Shown here piece by piece: positions 1 to 8,960 of a stretch of DNA of 64,000 bases. Numbering within the stretch: position 1 is the stretch's first letter; each line of letters starts with the position of its first letter. Both the position numbers and the translations under genes were made by a program. Below the pieces are notes generated by a model, which was given only the letters and a program-made list of their open reading frames with translations, did not search any database and had not been told where the DNA came from. Source of the DNA: Nocardia sp. SYP-A9097 (lineage in GTDB: Bacteria; Actinomycetota; Actinomycetes; Mycobacteriales; Mycobacteriaceae); assembly GCF_009649815.1 (NCBI RefSeq), contig NZ_WJIC01000009.1:1-64000 (forward strand), given 5' to 3'.

Positions 1-106
1 AGTCGTCATCGGTCAACGCCAGCAGTGAGGCTTCGAGAAGAGTGTCAGCCGCATCGCCCAGTGCCGAAGCACCGGCTGCGATTACGGTTTCCCTCCCCTG
101 ATTCAT
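1..106 (-). CDS. 5' end of a hypothetical gene, cut by the window edge
   Basis: An ATG at 104-106 on the minus strand opens a frame that stays open to the first base of the window. The 35 visible residues start MNQGRETVIAAGASALGDAA and look like a soluble alanine-rich helix. No motif is recognisable and the rest of the gene lies outside the window. The upstream side is the long gene-poor stretch at 107-858, which would hold its promoter. Function unknown. Confidence 0.4.
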   Translation of the reverse strand, partial: MNQGRETVIAAGASALGDAADTLLEASLLALTDDD

Positions 107-858
107 AGCCTAATTCTACCGCCGAAATAGCCCCCGAAGAACCCCAAATGTGTTGTGATATAAAGTGATTCAGAATATCGGGCCGTTCATTTCACGCCCT
201 TTGTCTCCACGCGTCTACCGACCGAGAGTTCCCGCATTTTCTCGTTCTTGTTCTTTTATGTTTTGTCTCTGAACGGAACCACAGCCTGCCAGCCAGGCTG
301 GTACGTGAGATGACGGCACCCAAGGGGGGAGCGAAAGCCGGGTACGGCACCCAAGGTTCCCACACCTCTTCTTTGTCGCATGCACGCCACAACCGAACAC
401 CACCAAGATCGCACCACGCCATTGGTTCGGCCACCCCCGGCAAATGCCAAACCAGTAGTGCGCGCCGCGGCGCCCAATCAGCACCGCGGCACAACCACTC
501 CCTCGCCAGGGAAGGGCATCTGCTCGTTATCCACCGTCACCCAGCGAGAAGAGTTTTCAGGCGGACGCCAACTGACGCTGTATGCGAACTGCCACACAAT
601 GATTCATCGACGGCCGAAGCAATTACTCACGCCAGACAAGCCGCGAAAGACTATCGTGCGACCGACCAACTGATTCCGTGCGTTCCCACGATCTGAGCCG
701 TGAGATCGACTGCGGTACAGGCTGACTGGGTACCGCTACAGTCGAGGTGGTTGTAGATCTGCCGGCCATCGCTCATCGAGGAGGGGCGTGACCCGTCCTC
801 GATGAGCGGCAGCCTGGCCGACAGCTCTATCGTCTGCTGCCGGCGTGACGGGTCGGTC
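107..858. other. gene-poor stretch of about 750 bp
   Basis: Open frames of 60-130 codons occur on both strands, but none has a credible ribosome binding site, domain or protein-like composition; they are rich in Arg, His and Pro or in Trp and Cys, as expected of shadow frames. Base composition is less GC-biased than in neighbouring genes, with T-rich runs near 190-275. A small inverted repeat (cagcctg/caggctg) lies at 282-300 and a long hairpin at 771-807. I see no gene here; it may be a decayed locus. Confidence 0.4.
771..807. terminator. strong hairpin, probable terminator of the alpha/beta hydrolase gene
   Basis: A 12-bp perfect inverted repeat (gctcatcgagga at 771-782, tcctcgatgagc at 796-807) encloses a 13-nt loop. 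It sits about 50 bp past the stop of the minus-strand gene at 859-1596, where an intrinsic terminator would be expected. There is no clear U-tract, which is common for actinobacterial terminators. Confidence 0.5.
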
Positions 859-1596
859 TCACTTCAGGTGCCGGGCGAAGAACCGGTTCCCCTCCTCCCC
901 CGCGAACTGCGGGACGCCGGTGTGGCCGCCCATATTGGCGTGCAGAGTCTTCTCTTTGGAGCCGAAGGCGTCGAAGAGGTCCAGGGCCATTTGCCGGTCG
1001 TTTCCTTCGTCGTCCCATTGCAGCAGGACGTGCAGTGGGATGGTGACCTGCCGGGCCTCCTCGATTATGGTGCGGGGCACGAAACTTCCGGCGAACAGGA
1101 CGGCGGCCGAGATGCGTGGCTCGACCAGCGCGAGCCGTACACCGATGGAGATCACCCCTCCCGAGAAACCGACTGGGCCATCGATCTCGGGCAGCGCGAG
1201 CAGGGCGTCCAGGGTGGCCTGCCATTCCGGGACCGATTTGTCGACGAGCGGGAGGATGAGCCGGTCGACGATGTCGTCGGTGACCGGCTCCCCGGCCTGC
1301 AGCACTTGGCGCAGGTCGGCGCGGGCCTGATCGGCAGCGGCCGAACGGGGCCGATCACCAGTCCAGGGCAGTTCGATGGTGGCCGCGGCGTAGCCCTGCG
1401 CCGCGGAGTGCTGGGCCCGAGCTACCAGTCGGGGGTACATCTTCTTCAGTCCGAGTCCGCCGGGATTGCCGAGCAGGATCAGCGGTGTCGGTGCGGATAC
1501 GGATTCAGGCGTCCAGAGGATGCCGGGAATCTCGCCGAGGGTGAATTCGCGCTCGAGGACGCCGTCATCGAGGCGCTTTTCAGAAGTGAATTGCAT
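859..1596 (-). CDS. alpha/beta hydrolase, dienelactone-hydrolase-like
   Basis: A 245-residue single-domain cytoplasmic hydrolase. The likely catalytic residues are visible: a nucleophile elbow GFSGGVISIG near residue 150, an acidic residue in WDDEGND near 200 and the His in GGHTGVP near 225. The oxyanion-hole strand LILLGNPGGLG lies near residue 42. The elbow reads G-F-S-G-G, which still fits G-x-S-x-G. Length and order match the DLH-like branch, with substrate unknown. The ATG at 1596 follows a GAAAGG-like ribosome binding site. It appears monocistronic, with a hairpin beyond its 3' end and a 290-bp gap upstream. Confidence 0.75.
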   Translation of the reverse strand: MQFTSEKRLDDGVLEREFTLGEIPGILWTPESVSAPTPLILLGNPGGLGLKKMYPRLVARAQHSAAQGYAAATIELPWTGDRPRSAAADQARADLRQVLQAGEPVTDDIVDRLILPLVDKSVPEWQATLDALLALPEIDGPVGFSGGVISIGVRLALVEPRISAAVLFAGSFVPRTIIEEARQVTIPLHVLLQWDDEGNDRQMALDLFDAFGSKEKTLHANMGGHTGVPQFAGEEGNRFFARHLK

Positions 1597-1886
1597 TGGT
1601 CGTGCCTTTCGGGAGTGCTGATGGCGCTCCCAGACGACCTATCGCCCGACCGTGACCCCAGAGGGGAGCACCCATGTAGATACTGCGTTCACGGGTACCA
1701 CCTCCTCGTTCTCTCGCACGGCCTCCGGAAGGCTAACAGTGGTCGCCACAGTCCGCCAACATGTTTTCGCGGAGGCTTTCATGGCCGGATTGCCCGGTAA
1801 TACACCTGACTGCCTGTCGCGTGGACGATGGAATCGCATCTCCGGACCGGCACTCGGATCTCGCACACCATCGGAAGCACCGGAGG

Positions 1887-2657
1887 TCATACGGGCGGCA
1901 TCAGGTCGCTCTCGCTGACTGTGTACGTCAACGGGGGGTAGACGAAGTCTATTTCGTTGTTCTCGCGTCGGCGTAGTCGGTAGAACTCGCGCCGCTGATC
2001 GTCGTCAGCCGAGGTGAGGCGCGCACCCTGCGGGAGGTAGGCGTGTCCCTCGCGAAACCGGATGAAGGTCTTCGACGTCCGGAAGGTCACGCCCAGCCAT
2101 TGGTTCTCCGCTGCCCGGGCGGGCGCGCCCAGGACGATCTTGTGCACGAGTCGCCGATTCGAGGTGACGGAGAACGCGACGACACTGTTGTGGGCGAGGG
2201 GGATCTCGAACGTCTTGCCGGACAACCCCTTTGGTTCGAAGATCAGCTTCCTCGGCGGGACCGCTTCGGGGTGTCGGTAGCAGGAGAAGACGGCGATGAA
2301 CGACTCGTCGGCCAGATCGAGGGCTTGGTCCGAATGGCTGCCCATGGTGGCGTAGGCGTTCGTGTAGCTCTCGATGAGTGCGTTGTTGAAGCCGACCGAG
2401 AGCCCTGCTACCTCCTGAATCCGTTGTGCCAGACGGTCATGCACCGCCCGGAAGTGCTGTGTCGGGCTGCCGTATCGAGTGGTGGTACGGACGAGAGGCA
2501 CGCCGCCCGACCCGTCGGTCTTGGTGAGCGTGGCGCCTCGCCGACCTTTTCCCACGTCTTCCAAGAGTGCCGAGGCGGAGAGCTCCGCGAAGAGATCCTC
2601 CTCGAAAAGCAGTGCGTACGAGACGATTTCGTCCGAGATCCTAGGCTCGGGGCGCAA
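1887..2657 (-). CDS. 2OG-Fe(II) oxygenase-like protein, second of a tandem pair
   Basis: A 256-residue protein with the hallmarks of Fe(II)/2-oxoglutarate dioxygenases: an H-x-D metal motif in SHSDQA, a distal metal His in RLVHKIVLG and a downstream Arg in the strand GVTFRTSKTF, which could bind 2-oxoglutarate as in AlkB-like enzymes. Substrate unknown. It starts at TTG 2657, inside the last codons of the upstream oxygenase gene (17-bp overlap), so translation is probably coupled. The spacing of the motifs resembles that of its neighbour, so the two may be diverged paralogues. The family call rests on motif spacing only. Confidence 0.6.
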   Translation of the reverse strand: MRPEPRISDEIVSYALLFEEDLFAELSASALLEDVGKGRRGATLTKTDGSGGVPLVRTTTRYGSPTQHFRAVHDRLAQRIQEVAGLSVGFNNALIESYTNAYATMGSHSDQALDLADESFIAVFSCYRHPEAVPPRKLIFEPKGLSGKTFEIPLAHNSVVAFSVTSNRRLVHKIVLGAPARAAENQWLGVTFRTSKTFIRFREGHAYLPQGARLTSADDDQRREFYRLRRRENNEIDFVYPPLTYTVSESDLMPPV

Positions 2658-3642
2658 CGTAGTCTCCCGTGTTCATGCTGAAGAGAAATTGGTCGCCGTA
2701 GTCGATGAAGGACGAGGTCCTGTTCTCCTGGGAGTACAGCCTGCGCAGCTCATCCATGCCCTCGGGTGTGGGCGGCCCCAGCTCCACCAAGTCTCCGGCC
2801 CTGTCGAGAAATGTTTGGCTATTCTTGTGCACGGCTTCGGTTTTCGAGCAGCGCACCACGTATCCCAGGCGGGTCGGCAGCGATTCGACGTCCAACGTCG
2901 AAGGCCGGATTTCGTGGGTGTACAGGCGGTTGGTCGACAGCGGCATGAAGAAGACGGAGCCGGGATAGAGGATCAGGGTGAACTGTGCGGGGAGCCCGTC
3001 GCGCTCTTCGACCGAATCCTTCAGGCGGAAGCGGAGTTTGGTCAGCCCGCTGGCACTCTTCACGCCGTAGTCGAAGGCGTCTTCGGTCAAGGGCCGCAGC
3101 TTGTCGAGCCCGTCATAAAAGGTGCAGAAGGCCATGATCCCGCTGGCGGGCATGTCCTTGGTCTTGTCCGCGTGGGCCGAGATCTTGGCCTTGGACTGCT
3201 TCCGCTCGGCCGCGGCAAGGGTGTTGTGGTAGATCTGGGCGAGGACGTGATTGAGCGGTGCCTGATCCCGAAAGACGGTGGCGGCCTCACGATTCAGGGC
3301 CTCGACGATGCTCGTATCGGTCGGGCCGAAGTTCTCGGTCGGCCCCGAGAGGTTCGTGGAGCAGCGGAGCAGTCGGAAATGCAGTTCACCACCACGTCGC
3401 GTGACAGGCGTTAAATAGATCCCGCTGCGATGCGCTGTCCCAGGCTTGGTGGACTCGGTCAAGGACTGGAACGCGTGCTCCGCGTGGATCCGCCCGAAGT
3501 GGTCGGCACCGAGGTCGAAGAAGCGGCGGTAGAACACGCCGACGCCGTGCACACGGACGGGAACCCGGCCGAGGTCGATGAGGGTCCACGGTTCGTCGAC
3601 GTCCTCGCGGTAACCGTGTGACAGCCCTCGGATGACGAACAC
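2641..3642 (-). CDS. 2OG-Fe(II) oxygenase-like protein, probably frameshifted at its 5' end
   Basis: This 333-residue frame contains an H-x-D motif (KISAHADKTKDM, near residue 160), a later His (RLYTHEIRP) and an Arg in the strand LGYVVRCSKTEAVH, the same arrangement as the downstream gene. The first in-frame start is a GTG at 3642 without a good ribosome binding site. The start seems artificial: a protein-like stretch in another frame (3640-3857) runs straight into it. The gene is therefore probably longer, from about 3857, and split by a frameshift near 3640-3660. It could be a true mutation, an assembly error or programmed frameshifting. Substrate unknown. Confidence 0.55.
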   Translation of the reverse strand: MFVIRGLSHGYREDVDEPWTLIDLGRVPVRVHGVGVFYRRFFDLGADHFGRIHAEHAFQSLTESTKPGTAHRSGIYLTPVTRRGGELHFRLLRCSTNLSGPTENFGPTDTSIVEALNREAATVFRDQAPLNHVLAQIYHNTLAAAERKQSKAKISAHADKTKDMPASGIMAFCTFYDGLDKLRPLTEDAFDYGVKSASGLTKLRFRLKDSVEERDGLPAQFTLILYPGSVFFMPLSTNRLYTHEIRPSTLDVESLPTRLGYVVRCSKTEAVHKNSQTFLDRAGDLVELGPPTPEGMDELRRLYSQENRTSSFIDYGDQFLFSMNTGDYVAPRA

Positions 3643-3857
3643 TCTTGCAGCCGCCCGAGTTGGCGGTCGCCGATCGCTGAAACATCACCACACAGGTAGA
3701 CGGTCTTCTGCGTGAGGTCGGGTGAACCGGAAGCAAGTTCCTCCGGTGTGACCGTGGACCCGAAGAAGTCCCTGATCAAGTCGTTGTCCCGCAACGCCGC
3801 AGGCGCGATCAAGATGTTGCTCGTGTCTTCGATGCAGGCTTCTGTGGTGTACATCAA
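3640..3857 (-). pseudogene. N-terminal part of the frameshifted oxygenase-like gene
   Basis: From ATG 3857 this frame encodes about 70 protein-like residues (beginning MMYTTEACIEDTSNIL and ending near DVSAIGDRQLGRLQE). It then degenerates into Ser/Thr-rich out-of-frame sequence until a stop at 3459. Exactly where it degenerates, the frame of 2641-3642 becomes protein-like, so the two together read as one protein of about 405 residues. Only 29 bp separate it from the crotonase gene upstream on the same strand, suggesting cotranscription. No homopolymer or obvious slippery site is present at the junction (ctgcaagagtgttcg on the coding strand). Confidence 0.5.
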
Positions 3858-3886
3858 GCGGTACCCGTCATTCGCAGATCTCGCGG

Positions 3887-4711
3887 TCAGTCTTCGAAGA
3901 TCGGGGGGCGGCGGTCTCGACGGGCGCGGATTGCCTCTTCGAAGTTTTCGGTGGTGAGGCGGACGTAGAGCTGGGCGGTGCCCTCGTGTTGCATGTGAGA
4001 TTCGAAGCTGCCGGCTTCGAGGCCGCTCCAGAGCATGCGTTTGGTCAGTTCGGTGCCTACTCGGCTCCAGCGGATGATTTGGTCGGCGGTGTCGTACGCG
4101 GCTTCGAGGAGTTTGTCGGCGGGGACTACGCGCGAGACTATGCCGATGCGTTCGGCTTCGGCGGCGTCCACGTCGCGGCCGGTGAGCATGATTTCGAAGG
4201 CTCGGGTGGTGCCGACCGCTCGGGGTAGCAGGTAGCTGATGCCGAGTTCGGCCGCGGTCAGGCCGTTGTTGATGCCTGCGGCCCGGAAGTAGGCGTCCTC
4301 CGAGGCGATTCGGATATCGGTGCCGACCGCCAGGCAGAAGCCGCCGCCGATGGCCGCGCCGTTGATGGCGCTGATCACCGGCTGATGCATGCGGCGGATG
4401 GTCAGCATGACGTTGTTGAGCAGCTCCATGGAGCGGCGGGCGATGGTGGTTTTGGTCAGGCCCTCGACCCCGGGGACACGGCCCGCGTGTTGCAGGTCCG
4501 CGCCGGAGCAGAAGCCGTGGCCCGCGCCGGTGAGCACCACCACGCGGACCTCGTTGTCGGCGGCGACCGCCTCGAGGGTTTCACGCAGCGGGATCATGAC
4601 GTCGAAGGCCATGGCGTTCATCCGCTCGGGGCGGTTGAGGGTGACCAGGGCGATGCCCGGGCGCGGCTTCTCGACGAGTACGAACGCGGGGTCCTCTGCG
4701 GGCATGCACAA
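3887..4711 (-). CDS. enoyl-CoA hydratase/isomerase family protein (crotonase fold)
   Basis: A 274-residue crotonase. The N-terminal strand ALVTLNRPERMNAM, the CoA-binding loop GAGHGFCSGADL and the oxyanion loop INGAAIGGGFCLAVGTDIR are all present, as is the C-terminal trimerisation helix region. It resembles mycobacterial EchA12-type enzymes. The likely reaction is hydration or isomerisation of an acyl-CoA thioester in the cytoplasm; the exact substrate cannot be told. MPAED at 4705 is an alternative start two codons in. It lies downstream of dxs on the same strand but behind a terminator hairpin, and upstream of the oxygenase pair. Confidence 0.85.
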   Translation of the reverse strand: MCMPAEDPAFVLVEKPRPGIALVTLNRPERMNAMAFDVMIPLRETLEAVAADNEVRVVVLTGAGHGFCSGADLQHAGRVPGVEGLTKTTIARRSMELLNNVMLTIRRMHQPVISAINGAAIGGGFCLAVGTDIRIASEDAYFRAAGINNGLTAAELGISYLLPRAVGTTRAFEIMLTGRDVDAAEAERIGIVSRVVPADKLLEAAYDTADQIIRWSRVGTELTKRMLWSGLEAGSFESHMQHEGTAQLYVRLTTENFEEAIRARRDRRPPIFED

Positions 4712-4789
4712 CTCCTGACCGGAAAACTGTAACCGGTTCTAGAATCTACGCGAGAAGTGCTGCGGCGTACACGTTCCGGCGGATACGAG

Positions 4790-4827
4790 AGAGGCGGGCC
4801 GCACCCCTGGAGATGCCGCCCGCCTCT
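4790..4827 (-). terminator. terminator hairpin after dxs
   Basis: A 10-bp perfect stem (agaggcgggc at 4790-4799, gcccgcctct at 4818-4827) lies 15 bp beyond the dxs stop codon. It separates dxs from the crotonase gene on the same strand. Confidence 0.55.
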
Positions 4828-4841
4828 GCTCTTGGATACGA

Positions 4842-6812
4842 CTACTCCGCGAGCGCCCTCGCGGTCGAGATGGGCTTACCGCCCTCGGCTTCGGACATCG
4901 CCACATCCGCCTCGGCGCTGTTACCCAGCCAGCCGTGCACACGCTGCGCGATATCGCCCGGGGTGAGACCCAGGTCGTGGTGGATCTGCGCGCGCGCGGC
5001 GTGATCCAGGAACTGCTGCGGCACACCGAGATCGCGCGTGGCGACATCGACACCGACCGCACGCAGGCGCGCGGAGACCGTACTGCCGATACCACCGTGC
5101 AGGCCGCTGTCCTCCATGGTCACGACCAGGCGGTAGTTCTCGGCCAGCTTCACCACGGTGTCCGAGACCGGCAGCACCCAGCGCGGGTCGATGACCGTGA
5201 CCGAAACACCCTCGGCCGCCAGCAGATCCGAGACCTTCAAGGCAAGGTCCGCGAAGGCACCGACCGCGACGAGCAGTACATCGCCACGCGCCGACTGCGC
5301 ACCGGCGTCCTCACCCTCGGGCAGCCGCAGCACATCCACGCCGTCGAAGCGCTCGACCGCGGAAATATCCTCCGAGGTCGTGCCCTTCGGGAAGCGGATG
5401 GCAGTCGGGCCGTCACTGATATGCAGTGCCTCGCCCAGCTCCTCGCGCAGGGTGGCACCATCGCGCGGGGCTGCCACGCGAATACCGGGGACGATGCCGA
5501 GCACCGAGAAATCCCACATGCCATTGTGCGAAGCACCGTCGTCACCGGTGATTCCGGCGCGATCCAGCACCAGCGTCACCGGAAGCTTGAGTAGTGCCAC
5601 ATCCATCAGCAGCTGATCGAACGCACGGTTCAGGAAGGTGGAGTAGATGGCCACCACCGGATGCAGACCACCCAGGGCCATACCGGCCGCGGAAGTCATG
5701 GCGTGCTGTTCGGCGATGCCGACGTCGAACATGCGCTCCGGGAAGCGCTTTCCGAACGGGGACAATCCGGTCGGACCGGGCATGGCGGCGGTAATTGCGA
5801 CAATATCGTCGCGCTGCTCGGCCTGCTCGATGAGTTCCTCGGAGAAGATCGAGGTCCAGCTCGTTCCGGACGAACCACCCAGCGGCTCACCCGTCTCCGG
5901 GTCGATGCGGCTGACCGAATGCATCTGATCGGCCACATGGTCCTCGGCGGGCTTGAAACCGCGGCCCTTCTGCGTGACCACGTGCACCACGACCGGACCA
6001 CCGAAATCCTTGGCGCGCCGCAGCGCAGCCTCCAATGCCACGGTGTCGTGACCATCGACCGGGCCCACGTACTTCAGGCCCAGATCGCCGAACAACTCCT
6101 GCGGAGCCACCGCGTCCTTGATGCCGGTCTTCAACGCGTGCAGCATCGAATAGGCCGAATCCCCCACGCGCGGAATGGACTGCACGATGCGCTTGGTGGC
6201 GTCCAGAGCCTGCTCGTAGGCAGGCTGCATACGCAACCCGGCCAACCGCTCGGCGAGACCGCCGATGGTCGGCGCATACGAACGACCATTGTCATTGACC
6301 ACCACGACCACCGAACGGTCCTGCCCGGCGGCGATATTGTTCAACGCCTCCCAGCACATACCGCCGGTGAGTGCGCCGTCGCCGACGACCGCGACCACAT
6401 GCCGCTTCTGCCTGGTCAGCCCGAACGCCTTGGCCAGACCGTCCGCATAGGACAGTGACGCCGACGCGTGCGAGGACTCGACCCAGTCGTGCGCGCTCTC
6501 CGCGCGGCACGGATAGCCGGACAGGCCACCGCCCTTGCGTAGCGTGTCGAACCCGTCCTTGCGGCCGGTGAGGATCTTGTGCACATAGGCCTGGTGCCCG
6601 GTATCGAAGATGATCGGGTCGGCCGGCGAATCGAAGATCCGGTGCAGCGCGATGGTCAGCTCCACGACGCCGAGGTTCGGCCCCAGGTGCCCACCGGTGA
6701 CGGCGACCTTTCGCACCAGGAACTCGCGAATCTCCTCGGCCAATTCGCGCAGCTCCGGTATCGACAGCCGACGCAGGTCCTCGGGCATGTCGACCCGGGA
6801 AAGCACTCCCAC
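4842..6812 (-). CDS. dxs: 1-deoxy-D-xylulose-5-phosphate synthase
   Basis: Makes 1-deoxy-D-xylulose 5-phosphate from pyruvate and glyceraldehyde 3-phosphate with thiamine diphosphate, the first step of the MEP isoprenoid pathway. Seen: the N-terminal GGHLGPNLGVVELT block, DTGHQAYVHK, the ThDP/Mg motif GDGALTGGMCWEALNN, the pyrimidine-domain run DVGIAEQHAMTSAAG, and the transketolase C-terminal domain with VTVIDPRWVLPVSD. The frame is open to 6932, but GTG 6812 is chosen because a strong GGAGGGA sits 10 nt upstream and the product then begins just before MPEDLRRLS, as in relatives. About 656 residues, of normal length. Cytoplasmic, essential in most actinobacteria. Confidence 0.95.
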   Translation of the reverse strand: MGVLSRVDMPEDLRRLSIPELRELAEEIREFLVRKVAVTGGHLGPNLGVVELTIALHRIFDSPADPIIFDTGHQAYVHKILTGRKDGFDTLRKGGGLSGYPCRAESAHDWVESSHASASLSYADGLAKAFGLTRQKRHVVAVVGDGALTGGMCWEALNNIAAGQDRSVVVVVNDNGRSYAPTIGGLAERLAGLRMQPAYEQALDATKRIVQSIPRVGDSAYSMLHALKTGIKDAVAPQELFGDLGLKYVGPVDGHDTVALEAALRRAKDFGGPVVVHVVTQKGRGFKPAEDHVADQMHSVSRIDPETGEPLGGSSGTSWTSIFSEELIEQAEQRDDIVAITAAMPGPTGLSPFGKRFPERMFDVGIAEQHAMTSAAGMALGGLHPVVAIYSTFLNRAFDQLLMDVALLKLPVTLVLDRAGITGDDGASHNGMWDFSVLGIVPGIRVAAPRDGATLREELGEALHISDGPTAIRFPKGTTSEDISAVERFDGVDVLRLPEGEDAGAQSARGDVLLVAVGAFADLALKVSDLLAAEGVSVTVIDPRWVLPVSDTVVKLAENYRLVVTMEDSGLHGGIGSTVSARLRAVGVDVATRDLGVPQQFLDHAARAQIHHDLGLTPGDIAQRVHGWLGNSAEADVAMSEAEGGKPISTARALAE

Positions 6813-6956
6813 GGCTATTGCTCCCTCCGGATGTCTCCTGTGATTGCAACAGTCTACGGAGACCCGACCGGCCCCCAACGCCAGGAACTGAACTCCACCT
6901 GCGACATCCGCAATAGATGTGAGGCTCCACACACATTACCTGGATACAGTGGCCGC

Positions 6957-8831
6957 GTGGTCCCCCCAATTCCGGCCACCGGCGGCCCAGCTCGCGTGTC
7001 GCACGGCGTGGTGGCGAACATCATCGATGAAGTGTACGAATTATGCCGTTCGGACACCTCCGGTGAGCTCGCCGACTACATACCGGAACTCGCGGCGGTA
7101 CAACCGGATTCATTCGGCATCTGCCTGACCACCGCCGACGGCAAGATATACGGCAGCGGAGACCTGGACACCCACTTCACAATTCAGTCGATCTCCAAAC
7201 CCTTCACCTACGCACTGGCATTGGCCGATCGCGGACCCGCCGCCGTGGCCGAACGAATTGATGTGGAGCCCACCGGGGAACCGTTCAACGAAATCAGTCT
7301 CGACCCCAAGACCCAGCGGCCCCGCAATCCGATGATCAACGCCGGCGCGATTGCCGCCGCGGCCCTGGTCGACGGTCGTGACGCGGCCGACCGATTCGCA
7401 CGGATACGGCGCAGCTACAGCCGATTCGCCGGGCGTGAACTTCAACTCGATGAGGACGTGTACGCCTCCGAGGCGCGCACCGGATTCCGCAATCGGGCCA
7501 TCGGATATCTGCTGCGCGGAGCCGGAATCATCGACGGCGATCCGGATGAAGCGGTCGACCGGTACTTCCGGCAATGCTCCATCGACGTGACCTGCCGCGA
7601 TCTGGCGGTGATGGCCGCCACGCTCGCCAATAACGGCGTGAATCCATTGACACACGAACGCGCGCTGTCGCGGCCACTGGTCGAACAGGTACTGAGCGTG
7701 ATGACCACCTGCGGTATGTACGACGCCGCCGGAGACTGAGTCACCACCGTCGGGCTGCCCGCGAAAAGCGGTGTGGGCGGCGGGATTCTGGCCGTCCTGC
7801 CCGGCCAGATCGGAATCGCCGTCTACTCACCACGATTGGACGCACACGGCAGCAGTGTGCGCGGGGTCAAGGTGTGCCGGGAGCTCTCGCATCGGCTCGG
7901 ATTGCACTTCCTGCATGTGACACGGGCCGCGCATACGGCAATTCGGACCGCTTATACCGTGGCCGAAGCACCTTCGCGATTGCGGCGTGACGCCGATGAA
8001 CTGGCGGTTTTGCGCGAATGGGGTGAGCGCGCACAGATTTTCGAACTACACGGCGATCTGCTGTTCGCGGGCGCGGAATCCACCGTGCGCACGGTGGAGG
8101 CCACCGCGGCTACGGGAGATCTCGAAGCGCTCGTATTGGATCTGCGCGAAGTCGCCGATGTGAGCGCGATCGCGGTCCGCATGCTCGACGATCTGCAAGC
8201 CGAACTCGCCGCCGCCGGAAGCCGGGTGGCACTGGTCGATCCGGAAGCCAAACTCGGGCATATGGAATCGAGTCTGGATCCGGGCGACCCGCGCGGACGC
8301 GTATTCGCCGACCGCGACAGCGCCACCGAATGGTGCGAACAACTCATCATCGACAAATATCGGCCCGAGGATTGCACGCCGTCGGCCGCATTGCGAATCG
8401 AACAGCATCCCGCGCTGGCCGATCTGCCCGATGAGGAAAGGCAGCGGCTGGCAAAGGAATTCGAGATCCGCACCATCGCGCGCGGCGAACGCATCATCGC
8501 CCGCGACAGCCCGCGCGCCGGACTCTTCCTGATACTCGACGGCCGCGTCCGCTTCACCTTCGAGGATCACACCGGCAGACGACACCGGCTCATCTCACTC
8601 TCACCCGGAATGTCATTCGGCGAGATCTCCCTGCTCACCGGAGCGCGATTCAGCAATGACATCTACGCCGAGAACACCGTCCGCCTGGCGGTACTCACCC
8701 CGGACAAATTCGACGAACTCACCCGCCAAGCCCCCGAAGTGAAACTCGCACTCCTGGAACGCCTCGCCACCGCCGCCTACGCCCAAGCCGACGCCGCCGT
8801 CCGCGCACTCGCCGCACACGGCGGAGTCTGA
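6957..8831 (+). pseudogene. glsA: glutaminase-STAS-cNMP-binding protein gene interrupted by an in-frame TGA
   Basis: Serine-dependent beta-lactamase-fold glutaminase (L-glutamine to glutamate and ammonia) fused to a STAS domain and a cyclic-nucleotide-binding-like domain, a known actinobacterial architecture. The glutaminase Ser-x-x-Lys is in QSISKPFTY, with NPMINAGAI following. The frame stops at TGA 7737-7739 and resumes in the same frame with VTTVGLPAKSGVGGGILAV. Relatives have Trp (TGG) at this point in the block AG-W-xxx-VGLPAKSG. STAS spans about 8040-8330 and the cNMP domain about 8400-8790. Start GTG 6957. Both halves otherwise look intact, so this is either a recent nonsense mutation, a base-call error or readthrough. 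If real, the product lacks part of its active site. Confidence 0.8.
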
Positions 8832-8960
8832 CCAGCGCGCCGCGACCTGGGCAAACGTGGGCGTCGGTAGCATCGGAGCGTGCTCCAGCTTCGGTGCATC
8901 CCGGCCGGAACCACGCCGGGATGACGAGGTGACTTCACGATCAGCAACCAGGAGGACGCC

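Noticed and set aside
310..696. 128-codon plus-strand frame in the gene-poor first kilobase
   Set aside because: No ribosome binding site, His/Arg/Thr-rich composition and no recognisable domain.
802..1800. Long plus-strand open frame opposite the alpha/beta hydrolase gene
   Set aside because: It is antisense to a gene with clear catalytic motifs; its product is Gly/Arg/Asp-rich with no domain, typical of a high-GC shadow frame.
7737..7739. The in-frame TGA as a selenocysteine codon
   Set aside because: The family has Trp here, not Cys or Sec, and no SECIS-like hairpin is evident just downstream.
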